DNA of 64,000 nt from Telmatactis stephensoni (taxonomy: Eukaryota; Cnidaria; Anthozoa; Actiniaria; Isophelliidae). The notes under the pieces were generated by a model. It saw nothing but the letters and a program-made list of their open reading frames with translations. It was not told the DNA's origin and made no database searches. The DNA is taken from contig JALIZF010001787.1 of assembly GCA_029948255.1 (NCBI GenBank), forward strand, positions 62,001-126,000, given 5' to 3'. Made by a program: the position numbers and the translations under genes. Every line of letters begins with the position of its first letter. The first letter of the stretch is position 1. This document shows, in pieces, positions 12,444-22,562 of the stretch.

Positions 12444-14182
12444 TAAGTGAAAGATGTCTGCTAGAAAAACATAATTTCTTATCTAACTTTACTTTTTACT
12501 GCATTAAAAGACTCTTGAAATATTTTCATGGTAACCAGTACCGAGCTGAGACTCGCACTCCTAACCACTAACTTACTAATTTCTATTGCTTACAACTAAG
12601 CCACAAGCTAATTCGTTGACCAGAACGGAATTTTTTGAACTGTTATAGAAATTATCCATGTTTGCATGCATAACTATCAATCTCGTACCCAGAGCCTGCG
12701 TTCCTCTTGGTTAGCGACCGAGAAACGGCATAACTATTAGTTATCACCACGCATGCGTAGTACATTTTCCGTGGTGTTGTGGCATCCATGGTAATTTACT
12801 CTTCGGCGAATTCACACTTGGGTAAATGGATACTATAAAATGCACTTTATTCAGCAACTGTGAAGAATGACTATGCTTTTATTGTAAAATTGTTAAACAT
12901 TCGTTAAAATATTGCAAAGGAAGCTTTATTTATTTGGTTATTATTTGGTATGATTACATATAGTACGATACTTTTGGGCGAGGGCCGGAAAGTGTTGGTA
13001 TCGGTTGTGGTGGTAAGAGGGACTTACACTGTACAGAGTTCACACCGTTCACACCTGAGAGGTCCTGAGAAACAGGGAAACAAAATTCCAAGATATTTCC
13101 ATGTCTTTCATGACTTGGTTCAATTCCATGATCTCAAAACTTGACAGTTGCTACACACCAACATGGTGGAGATTTTCTTGCTTTACATAAAATGTCCTCA
13201 TGTCCTCATGAAAACATTGTTGGCGAAAATCTAAAATTCCATGACTATTCCATGACCATAGTATATTTTCTTATATTTCATGACTTTTCCGTCCCAAAAG
13301 CAAAAGGTGGAATTCTCGGGAAGTTTTTCTGACATCTGCCGGCGAAACTCAAGCCACAAAAGCAAAACTAAGTCCCAAAAAATGAGATTAAGGACTTTGT
13401 AGTATATTCTATTGCCCGCCTTTTTCTCCCAGTACTTTTCTGTTTTCTCTAATGCTCAAAATTAAGCTCAGACATATGATGTGGGAAAATCTAAAGAAAA
13501 ATTTATGTTTAAAAATATTGATTGGGATTCCTGTGATGAAGACGCGAACGTACGTCATATCCGTAAGCCCGCGAAAACTCGCGCATGCGCAGTCGTTTGA
13601 ATAAGAAAAACTCACATTACTGAGCCCTTACAGCTGGAACAGTAATTACCTTTTTAAAATCGTATTTGCTTTTAAAATATAAATAGAAGAGAAATTTAAC
13701 TCCCCAAATTAAAGATTAATATAAAATTAATTAATGCCATACCCCAGGCTCTCGGAACACGAAAAACAAAACAAAAGCATTTTCTATTACAGGAACTAAC
13801 CAGCCAGAATGGCTAGTTCTGCACCTCGCTTCTTATATCTGGTTCCGGCAATCGTTAAATATAATGCTAAGAACTGACCTACAATTTAAGAACTAGCTGG
13901 CTCAGTGGTAAGAAATACCCTAAGAATGAGTCACTGTGACACTAGTTTGCGGTTAATTCCTTGGCAGGCAAATCAACCCAACTATATTCTTATTTGCAGT
14001 TTGTTTGTTTGCTTTAATATATTTATTCATTCATCAATTCTCAATTATTCGTTCGTAACATTAGTTTTTAAGTCTTTGCTTAAGATTCCTTAGAATTTAT
14101 CTCAAGGGGCTCTTCTGAAGAGAGACACCAGTTGGTATTCTGTCTAACATTTCTCATTGACTATCTTTGTACGTCTTGGCAC
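12444..14182. other. Intergenic DNA with decayed repeats
   Basis: No gene was recognised. Around 13095-13290 the phrase TCCATGAC recurs several times in a degenerate tandem pattern. At 13893-13965 a tRNA-like head is visible on the plus strand: TGGCTCAGTGG matches a pol III A box, and GGTTAATTCC about 50 bases on is a weakened B box. This suggests the 5' end of an old tRNA-derived SINE. A weaker A-box-like sequence (TGGCTTAGTTG) lies on the minus strand near 12600. Confidence 0.35.
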
Positions 14183-14295
14183 AAAGCAGATTTTGACTGT
14201 GTAAGCGGCACGGTCACGGCATGAATTTCAAATGTTTTTGTAGACATCGTGGCACTGACATGGTCTCCGTTTCACACTCATACGAAATCTGCTCT
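14183..14295 (-). mobile_element. MITE copy (AGAGCAGATTTCGTATGAG family)
   Basis: The right end, read on the minus strand, begins AGAGCAGATTTCGTATGAG. This is the same end as the insertions at 30065 and 34917, and the left end is the inverted counterpart. The interior shares their GC-rich CACGGTCACGGC text. A non-autonomous DNA element with no coding capacity. Confidence 0.7.
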
Positions 14296-14298
14296 ACT

Positions 14299-14668
14299 AA
14301 GGGATCGGTCATTATTTATGTAGAAGGGGGGGGGGGGGTTGAAGGAAATTTTCTTTGAAAGATGTAACTTGTAAAGGCCTCCCTCCCATCCCTAAAAATT
14401 GCAGGTGCCCCCTCTATCCTAAATTTGAGTGATGACCCCCCGGAACCCATTATCACTGCCCCCCTCATTCTTTCAAATACTGTGCATTGCTAAAAACTTT
14501 CAGTTTATTACAAAGCACTGGGAAGACCTCTTGGAAAACCTAAATGATGGCCCCCCTCTTCTTATACATAAATAAAAATACCTCCTTCTTGCCAATCTAA
14601 AATAGCCTTAACCCCCCTTCTTTTTTCTCTCCCCACCCCACCCCTACATGAATAATGACCGGTCCTTA
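14299..14668. mobile_element. Inverted-repeat element with C-rich interior
   Basis: The ends are inverted copies of each other: TAAGGGATCGGTCATTATT at the left, and the complement of AATAATGACCGGTCCTTA at the right, with one or two mismatches. The interior contains a run of about ten Gs and several CCCCCC runs. No open frame of interest. Probably a non-autonomous transposon. Confidence 0.6.
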
Positions 14669-15131
14669 ACGCCTTTAAAGTGAGCGTCACCGGGAAGATG
14701 ATTTATAACATAAGTCCATTGCGTCTAATTAGATTGTTTAGCTTCTTATCTTATCTTCATATTTTCTTTTTATCTTCCCTTTTTTTCCTGAGGGAACAGC
14801 TGGATGCGTTCGAGCATAGCTTCGCCGAATATCACCCCTAGCGTCGGATTTCTAAAAACTCTTGCATATTTTTTTTAATTGATGCTGGTTTTTAGTAAAG
14901 ATGAGGATTAGCGTCCGTCCTTCTTTACGTGATCTTCAAGGGGATCGACGGCGCCTCCTCCCTCCATCAGTGCTTCGTTCTACGAGTATTTAAAACTACA
15001 TTGAGCTACACAGATTCGATAGAAGTCGAAACAAAGATATAAAACATTGTACCCTCTACCCCCCTCCCTCCACCAGTGCTTAGTCCTACTGGTGTTCAAA
15101 GCTACACCGAGCTGCACGCACTAATTTAAGA

Positions 15132-15206
15132 GTTGCACGACGATGGGAATCGAACCGTGAAAGTCTCGCTTAGAATTAAAAGGGAGAGTACTAACCAAGA
15201 GTTTCA
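15132..15206 (-). repeat. tRNA-like head of a SINE or tRNA pseudogene
   Basis: Read on the minus strand, GGTTCGATTCC is a perfect pol III B box, preceded about 45 bases earlier by the A-box-like TTGGTTAGTAC. The acceptor and anticodon stems do not pair well, so this is not a functional tRNA. A tRNA-derived SINE running towards about 14960 is the best reading. Confidence 0.4.
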
Positions 15207-15383
15207 TGTTTCATGAAACCACTCTGACGTCACCAACACAGACTGAAAAAATGCCCATTGGCAAAAAACAGCTCGTAACAGCTGCTTACGATATCTGACA
15301 CTTTATAATTTCCTGTATTTTCATAATTCTTCTCTTGGCAGACAGGAAATTCAATATATTCATATATAATTGAGCAATTCTTT

Positions 15384-15540
15384 ATTCTCTACTTTCACAA
15401 AGCCGATAATGCCATCTGTTATGTTTTTGCGGGGTAGGTACGTATTGTAATTCAAATAAAACAAATTGTCAAACAAATTTTAATTACAATAACTACCCCC
15501 AAAAAACAGAAGGCATTATGGATATGCGAAAGTAGAGAAT
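15384..15540. repeat. Foldback element beside the class A GPCR
   Basis: Arms of about 60 bases (ATTCTCTACTTTC... at the left, its complement ...GAAAGTAGAGAAT at the right) pair with scattered mismatches around a loop of about 30 bases. It lies about 110 bases beyond the receptor stop codon, so it may fall in the receptor's 3' untranslated region. Confidence 0.7.
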
Positions 15541-15649
15541 ATGGTTTTAGTTATCCTAATCCTTATGGTTTCTTTCTCATCTTGTCGAATTAAATAAAAT
15601 TTTGAGTTAATGCTGTAGACAATCGAGTTGTTGAAGACGGGTATCCATC

Positions 15650-16549
15650 TTAAACAAGCATGACGACTCTCTGTGCTCTTTCTGACTCAGACAATGAACC
15701 ATCTCTGCATTTGACGCTAGTCGAGGCGTTTTTAAAGTCAGTCTTGAGAAAAGTATACAACAAGGGATTGACAAAGGGCGTAGCGAACTTCAAAAGCGCG
15801 AAAACCAAGTTCAACCATTCTGGGATTACTTTGTCAATGACTGGGAGCGTGAAATAGGGCAACCAACCGAATGCAGCGCTCACTGCCATCGCTAGATACA
15901 CCATCATTGCTCTTCGCTGTTTTTGTCGTCTTTCTTCATTTCTTTCTGAGGCGTTTGCTGAGGATTTGCAGATGTTGGCTCGTTTGTCTATGGTCCGTAT
16001 TGCTTGGACGTTCACAATGAAGATGATACTGAATGGAAGCCATCCTGCAAGCACCATACAGCTAATGTTATATATACGTGCTGGTGAGCTCCATTCATCA
16101 AAGGCTAACTTAACCAACGAAGTGGCCAAAGACACGCACCAAACGGCGACTAAAACGAGAATGACCTTTTTCCTTGTTACCCAGTATTTATAGCGCAATG
16201 GAAAGCGGATCTTAAAGGAACGTTCTCCAGTAGCCAAGAGAATGTGAAAAGTGGTGGAAATGGCAAAGAATCTTTGCGAAATAAGCATCCAATCACACCG
16301 TTTGCGCTCCTTGGTCTGATTACATGAAATCAGTAAAGGCACAACGACCAAACCGACCATTAAGTCTGACACTGCTAGGCTAACTAGACAGTAGTTGCTT
16401 TTCCTTCGGAGCCTCTTGTGGTGAGCAAAGAGCGCGAAGACCAGTAGATTAGCAAGGACTATCAAAATACTTTCCAGAATCACCAGACCTATCACAACTT
16501 TAAGTTCCACATCGCTTTCACTTGGGTCTATGTTGCTTGAGTTATTCAT
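15650..16549 (-). CDS. Class A (rhodopsin-like) GPCR, single exon
   Basis: A complete 299-residue receptor without introns. The N-terminus is short with a glycosylation motif (NNSS). Class A landmarks seen: helix 1 ending ANLLVFALF; helix 2 with LAVSDLMVGL (the conserved sodium-site Asp); Cys before helix 3 (KRCDW) and Cys in the second extracellular loop (NISCMV) for the usual disulfide; an ERS triplet replacing DRY at the end of helix 3; helix 6 with FGWLPYF (Gly for the usual Cys of CWxP); and helix 7 with NPLLY. The third intracellular loop is basic and Ser-rich, and the tail is short. The general look is of the amine/adenosine/melatonin-like receptors that are abundant as single-exon genes in cnidarians; the ligand cannot be assigned. 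It stands alone between repeat-rich regions. Confidence 0.92.
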   Translation of the reverse strand: MNNSSNIDPSESDVELKVVIGLVILESILIVLANLLVFALFAHHKRLRRKSNYCLVSLAVSDLMVGLVVVPLLISCNQTKERKRCDWMLISQRFFAISTTFHILLATGERSFKIRFPLRYKYWVTRKKVILVLVAVWCVSLATSLVKLAFDEWSSPARIYNISCMVLAGWLPFSIIFIVNVQAIRTIDKRANICKSSANASERNEERRQKQRRAMMVYLAMAVSAAFGWLPYFTLPVIDKVIPEWLNLVFALLKFATPFVNPLLYTFLKTDFKNASTSVKCRDGSLSESERAQRVVMLV

Positions 16550-18066
16550 TTCACTGTTTTCTTTTGACGCGTGGTGTTCATTTCATCACTTTCTCTTTTA
16601 ATTTGACATGTAGGGTCCTAGAATGAGCCACAAGGGTTTTTCAAAGTATTAAGTTGTTTTGTCATCTGAAAACAGTCATAAACTGACTTTCATGGCAATC
16701 ATCAGTCTACCGTCACCTGCCGGACCTGAACATCTACTTATAAAAATAACTTAATATGTTAAACTTAAATACCAAGTGGATATTAACATAAAGTTGTTCA
16801 GCTGGCGTCTTTTCATTTCAAAATGCTATGGTATCTCGTCTAGTCCTAGTCCTCGCAATTAATTTATCAAATACAATCAATTTAAAACCTTTTAAAAAGA
16901 TACTTACTTATTTAAGAGGTTCTTATAGTTTAACTAACACGTCAATTTCTCCTGATAAGACCACTACAGCAACCATTTATAGCGATTTGAATATCAGTGA
17001 TATCATGCAATGTGATCTTGCGGACGGATATTTACAGATGGCGGTATTTTTGGTCACTTATGAAACAGCAGTGGGACACAAATAATATAGAAAATAATTT
17101 TATAGCTAATTTAGCTTTACACTTTGACACCCATTAAGACAACCATATAAAAGATAGGGAATCGTTTGATGTTAAATTGGTTGCTCGTATGGTTACTATA
17201 GCAACGCACGTCAGCTTTAATCAGGAGCCCATTACTAGGAGCGTACAACTAGGACCCTGATCTTGAGTGATCCTTTTCTCAGACCTGGTTATTTTTAGAT
17301 TCATATTTCCCACGTAGAATTAAGCGTTTTCGAATAGGTCCGGTCCGCAAAGGTATAATTCATAATGGCGGCTTCAGACGGAGACGCGGTCGTTTTTTAC
17401 TCGCTTATATCTGTCGTTCCTCGTTTTCCGATTCCTTTTTATTCCCTATCCATCATTACTAAGTGTATTTACCCATGAAACACTGCAGGATGCACACAAT
17501 ATATAGGTACTTGTAGTCTAGTGCTGAAGCTGAAGTCGGCGACCAGTAAAGATATGGAATAAAAAATCAGGAGTTGTAATTGTTCTTTTGGAGGAGATAC
17601 TCATGTAAAAGACAGACTACGGTATTGGCTACGGTAGCATTCTTTGTCTGCATATCCGTTCTAAATATAGCTGGTCTGTGAAAACGATTACTCTAAAGCG
17701 ATGTACGTGAGTTGTACGCTCCTAGTAATGGGCTTCTGCTTTAATGAAGGCCATTTTTATGCTAGCTGGTTGCCATATATGGCAAACTTGTCGAGGTCTG
17801 CAAGGCGTGTCTTCGTCTGTTTATCTATTTATTTCTTCTGTGCAGCGAAACGGACAGCTCCCAACATACTTTATGTAGTGCGTAATGATTGGCTACGAAC
17901 GTACAAAAACAATACCCTTCGTTAATCAATGTCATCTTTAAGAGCGACGCACTAGAGAGTCTTGCCACGGCAGAGTTTATGCGACCAACTGACAAAATGG
18001 CTTTCAAAAGCAGGCTCTTTGAGCAGTAAAAAGGTAAACTCGAGATATACCTACTTAAAACTTAAA
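16550..18066. other. Intergenic DNA between the class A GPCR and the TRIM array
   Basis: No gene was recognised. Upstream sequence of the minus-strand receptor lies at its left end. An inverted repeat occupies 17222-17736 (separate entry). An X-box-like sequence GTTACTATAGCAAC occurs near 17191-17204, resembling the motif before the TRIM genes. Confidence 0.4.
17222..17736. mobile_element. Possible DNA transposon remnant with terminal inverted repeats
   Basis: CCCATTACTAGGAGCGTAC near 17227 recurs inverted near 17712-17733 as an exact match of about 22 bases, extending imperfectly on both sides. The roughly 470 bases between have no convincing coding frame. This fits a short non-autonomous element. 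Confidence 0.5.
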
Positions 18067-18290
18067 AGAGCTTAAGAATGGGCTGTTATTTTGAACTTGA
18101 TCTCAAATACTGAGAAAGTCAAGCTCACTCGCTCATCACTTTAAAAGAGGACTTGACAATTTTTATTCAAAATCAGATTCCCACACGGCAAACAAGTAAA
18201 CCAGTTTTATTATTTATCTTGTAATTATCTGTATATTGATATTTAGCCGATGTTTTAACCGTTTTAAATAAAGTTTTGTTTGTCTGTCTG
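18067..18290 (+). repeat. LINE 3' end at the left edge of duplicon 1
   Basis: This segment also begins duplicons 2 (25849), 3 (30844) and 4 (37982). One frame reads HFKRGLDNFYSKSDSH before a stop, the style of a LINE reverse-transcriptase C-terminus. It is followed by AAATAAAG and a short run of TGTC repeats, the usual tail of CR1/L2-type LINEs. Its presence at each unit edge marks the duplication boundary. Confidence 0.5.
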
Positions 18291-19492
18291 TCTACCATGA
18301 ACAAATATCTTATCATCACTAGACTCCTTAAAAGAACCTTGTCCACACATCTAAACAGGTATTTACTTCATGGCTGTAGGCATATTTGGCGCACTAATCA
18401 TAAATCTGCGACTCTCGTGTTTCTATAGATTTCAAGCCGTCTTAGCAACTCTCATCTTTTCTTCTGATGTTCGAAATGAGACCCCCGCCCCTCTCTCGCG
18501 CTGGTTGCAATCTCGATTTGGGATACGATGGACAATGGGTGGAATAGAAGTACGTGGGCCTAGATAATAGTACAAACACATTAAATTAATCTACAAAGGA
18601 GGGTATATAAATGGGTGACGTTTTTCAAATATTAACGATATGGGGAAGGAGTAGGTTATCCAAAGGTTCCTACTTAAGTGTAAATCTTAAGGTCTCTACT
18701 GTACTAGCTAAACAGCCCCACAGAGAGATTAGGTTCAGGGGTGGATCCAGGATTTTGCAAAGGTGGTGTCCTACATAGGCTTCTTGAGAGATGACGTCAC
18801 ATCCAAGATGGCGGCCTCCTAAAAATGGAATCTGATGACGTCATCTCGCAAGAAGCCCATAGAAAAAAGGGTAGGTATGGCGCTAGGGGGGTGTGCGGTG
18901 CACCATTGGACACCCCTCTGGATCCGACCCTGAGGTTTTGTACTGAATTGCAGGGTACAATTAATTATTCTGGATCGTTGATCTCAACTTTGATCGCAGA
19001 GTCTGACAATGCAGTCAACCAGTGTACGCTCCATAGAGTGTCTAGTTTTAATTCGAATCAGAAATTTATTTATTTTAATTGAAACTCGGCCTAATAAACA
19101 ATTGTTTATACATTTTGTAGTACGTTATAGGTATTCTTAGAATTGTACTGGACACTCGACTGGAAAGTTATTGAGCTAAAATAGTACTATAGTCTACTTG
19201 ATCGAGTACTCGACCAGCAAGATATGAGAGCACCTAACAGGGGGTTGGCTAGGGGAGTTTTGATAGGAGAAGGAAACTTAAGGAAGAAAAGTACTAAATT
19301 CGTGTTGACCAAGTAGAAATTTAGTTTATTCTAAAGATATTGAAGTTGGAGTTGATCAAAAGATCGTCCATTACATAATAGGTCTTGTAGAGTCATAAAC
19401 ATCTTTAGCTCTGGATAAATATTACCAAATAAAGACTTGTTTTTGGGTCCTTCATGCTTTCCCCCTACAGATGGAATGTAAGATATTTGTAA
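18291..19492 (+). repeat. Shared upstream module, duplicon 1
   Basis: Non-coding sequence about 1 kb long, repeated with high similarity before each TRIM gene (18291, 26071, 31071, 38206; a left-truncated form at 45301). It includes GGGGAAGGAGTAGGTTATCC and ends TTTGTAGTACGTT. Short open frames in it are copied between units but have no domain. After the module, this unit and duplicon 4 continue with the type A leader (starting GGACACTCGACTGGAAA), unlike units 2, 3 and 5. Confidence 0.7.
18736..18932 (+). mobile_element. MITE with CRE and YY1-type sites (copy in duplicon 1)
   Basis: The insertion starts CAGGGGTGGATCCAGG and ends with the inverted GGATCCGACCCTG, flanked by the direct repeat AGGTT. 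The empty site is preserved in duplicons 3 and 5, where AGGTTTTGTACTG is uninterrupted. Inside are two TGACGTCA palindromes (18792-18799, 18836-18843) and AAGATGGCGGC (18805-18815). These match CREB/ATF and YY1 consensus sequences. Ends and target duplication suit a non-autonomous DNA transposon. Confidence 0.8.
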
Positions 19493-21406
19493 CTAGACGC
19501 ACACGTGCGTTCACTCGTGCCCCGAGAGCCCTCTTCCCCGAGCCGTTTCACGCATTCTTCACCATTCCGGGACTGATAGTTAACCGTAACATAAGACCTT
19601 TTTTGAATCGGTTAAAAGAACATCTGAGTAGTCAATTTGTCTGTCATTGCTTCTATTATCATGCATAGGTATTGTATATCTCCGACATGCAAAAATATTC
19701 CCCGCGAATATACCAGTTTTATTATTATTTTTATTTCACTATGTATCTCAATTGTTTGCTGTAAAAACTTCTACAACGGTGTTTTTGACACAATAACAAA
19801 TCGTGTATTTTTCGGACGGTTTATATATTGAATAAAAGACGTTACGTGACCAAACGCGAAATACAAGGTCAATGGAACCTAATTCCATGCAATGGTCTCC
19901 GATATTAAAATTCAGTACAAAAACCTCTCAAGATCTTTTGAATGCTTAAATGAGGAATATAATTGACTTGCTTCTATGTATGTTCGTTTAGCAACATGTA
20001 GGATGAGAAATGCGTAGATTTCCAGCTCATAGGAAATAGTTCGTATCGCGAGGGCCTCCTTCCAAGTACTCCAATTAGAATTGGATATTTGGTCAAAGTA
20101 TTGGAGATGAAGCTCAAAATAACAGCCCATTCTGAAGCTCTTATGAGTGTCTAGGTATATCTCGAGTTAAAAGCTCCATTTTACGATGTATTATTCCTAG
20201 AAGAGCCTGTCTCTGAAAGCTATTTTCTTTGTAGTCGGCCATCTTGCATTCCTAAAGTTCCTCGCTGGCGTTCACTACGGAGGTGATGAATGAAGGGCAT
20301 TGTTTTTTACGTTCTTAACCAATCAGGGGTGCACACGTCACCGATTGCGCAAGAATGCCGCATTCTCGTGGACGACGAGAGGAAAAAAAGAACTAGACGC
20401 ACACGTGCGTTCACTCGTGCCCCGGGAGCCCTTCAGTGACCGGCCCCGTGCGTACTCTTCTCCGAGCCGTTTCACGCATTCTTCACTTAACCGTAACATA
20501 ATAAAGACCTTTTTGACCTTTTTAGAGAATATCTGATTAGTCAATTTGTCTGTCAGCAGCTTAGTGTTTGCCTTTATCCCAACATGCAAAAATATACCAG
20601 TTATTCAACTTTTTATTTCACTATATATCTCAATTGTTTGCTGTAAAGACTTCTGCAACGACGTTTTTGACACAATAACAAATCGTTTATTTTTTCGGCG
20701 TTCATGTTTCAGATGTTTTATCTATTACGTGACCAAACGCATCAGGTCAAATAGAGCCTTGATTCCATGAAAATATATAAATAAATAGTCTGGCCAGAAT
20801 TGTGTTAAAATTCATTACAAAAACGTCTCAAGATCTCTTGAATGCTTGAATGAAAAATATAATTGACTTGCCTCTATATGCGTTCGTTTAGCAACATGTA
20901 GGGTGAGAAATTCGTAGATTTCCAGCTCAAAGGAATTGCTACGAGTCGCGAGAGCTTCAGTTTTCAAGTACTCCATCGGAGTTCGATATTTGGTTAAAGT
21001 ATTGGAGATCAAGCTCAAAACAACAGCCCATTCTGAAGCTCTTATAATTGTCTAGGTATATCTCGAGTTAAAAGCTCCATTTTCTATTGTCTCACTGCTG
21101 GAAAAGCCTGTCTCTGAAAGCCATTTTTTGGGCTGTCCGCCATCTTGCATTCCTAAAGTTCCTCACTGGCGTTCACTACGAAGAGTAGGCGATGAATGAA
21201 GGGCATTGTTTCTTCCGCTCTTAACCAGTCAGGAGTGCATCAGGTGACCGATTGCGCAAGAAAGCCGCATTCTCGTGGACGACGAAAGAAAAATAAAAAG
21301 AAACAATCGCGTTTTATAACTCGTTCCCGGCCTAGAGGCCTGGGCACGAGTAAAAAGAAACATTTGCAGTTTATAACTCGTTCCCGGCCTAAAGGCCTGG
21401 GCACGA
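19493..21406. mobile_element. 1.9-kb insertion in duplicon 1 with internal 0.9-kb tandem duplication
   Basis: Duplicon 4 has the uninterrupted site (TTGTAATAATATGAAAATTG near 39400). Here that site is split by 1914 bases with GTAA duplicated on both sides (19489-19492, 21407-21410). The ends contain inverted ACTCGTGCCC-type sequence. Two internal units (about 19493-20391 and 20392-21290) are near copies, both containing ACTAGACGCACACGTGCG and CGTTTAGCAACATGTAG. Two further hairpins of the form CTCGTTCCCGGCC...GGCCTGGGCACGAG end it. No transposase frame was seen, so it is non-autonomous. Confidence 0.7.
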
Positions 21407-21504
21407 GTAATAACATGAAAATTGGACTAATATTAAATCAATTTTATTAATTATATATGGAAAATTTGAAGCAAATTATATTTTATTTTACAAAAAAGTG
21501 ATAA

Positions 21505-21911
21505 GTAATGTATAAAGAACGAGAGAGCGTGTTATATCGGTGGATAAAGATCCGAGCCGAAGGCGAGGATCTTTAGACCCGATATAACACGCTCTCGAGT
21601 TCTTTATATTACTTAAAAAACTCATTAATAATTCATAAGGCAAACACAATGAAAATCGCCACCGTGACGAAACGCCTACGGCTCGGATCTTTATATCCGA
21701 TAAAACACTCTCTCTCGTTCTTTATACTATACTTATCAAACGTCTAGTTGTCAATTATCATATTGGACCAGAATTTTCCAAGTTTGACTACTTTTGACTT
21801 AGAAAATCCAAGTTAAAGTTTATGCAAATACACAAAAATCTTTATCCGATATAAAGATCTACGTTCCGGTAGTGATTTCCATTGTGTTTTCTAATGAATT
21901 ATTAATGAGTT
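21505..21911. mobile_element. Complex foldback element in duplicon 1
   Basis: Absent from duplicon 4, where AAAAGTGATAATGAAG is continuous. Here TGATAA is duplicated around about 407 inserted bases (21499-21504, 21912-21917). The left half is a palindrome of about 110 bases (arms GAACGAGAGAGCGTG and its complement). The right part contains an imperfect third copy of the arm, and CTCATTAATAATTCAT at 21620 pairs with its complement at 21893. Non-coding. Confidence 0.75.
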
Positions 21912-22462
21912 TGATAATGAAGTATATCAGCAGAATCAATTTCATGAAGTATGCAATCCATTCACCAGTTTACACTGAATACCGACATGTTTTCGTCCTT
22001 AAACAATTTCTTGTTTATATTTCTTGCACGACTTACTATCTTAATATATACACAGCATGAACTATTTCTATAAAACTGTGAATATGTGATATAGCAATGA
22101 AACTTTAAGACTAATTTGAGCAGTGGGGTCAGTTTTGCAACTATTCCGATAAAATCAACAAAAACTTTAACAACTTTTGGTTGTATTTTATTCCGTTATA
22201 TATTTACCTTGTTGATATCAAACTAATGTTGATTTAAGTTCCACTTCGTAGATTTCTTGTCGGTAATGTGTTTTCCAGCTGAGCAATGGAACACCAATTG
22301 ATAGTGGATATAAGCATGATACCTTGATTTCCAATTGAAAGAATCACAAAAACTTAGAAACTAACCATCGATCCAGTATGTTAAGGGTTTCATACGATTT
22401 TGTTCTCACTTATAAATGAACTTTTTCATCAATGTTGATTTCTAATTCCTACAGTCCTCATG

Positions 22463-22476
22463 GTTACCATAGCAAC
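22463..22476 (+). promoter_or_regulatory. RFX-type X-box upstream of TRIM copy 1
   Basis: GTTACCATAGCAAC matches the palindromic X-box consensus GTNRCC-N2-RGYAAC exactly and lies about 85 bases before the start codon. It sits in a leader conserved in all five copies. Just upstream (22446-22454) is ATTCCTACAG-like acceptor sequence, so the leader may instead be a 5' untranslated exon and the motif could be transcribed. Confidence 0.5.
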
Positions 22477-22562
22477 ATACAACCAGAGGGCCTACCCTGC
22501 TGGCATAGTTGCGAGAATTAGCATTTCTCTGAAACAGACGAAACGTCTCACTAAACAGCAGA

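Noticed and set aside
13893..13965. tRNA gene
   Set aside because: The A box is good, but the B box has two mismatches and the stems do not pair; more likely a decayed SINE head.
18370..18567. Repeated 65-68-codon frames in the shared modules (also 26129 and others)
   Set aside because: Copied with the duplicons, broken in unit 3 and truncated in unit 5, with no domain; treated as non-coding.
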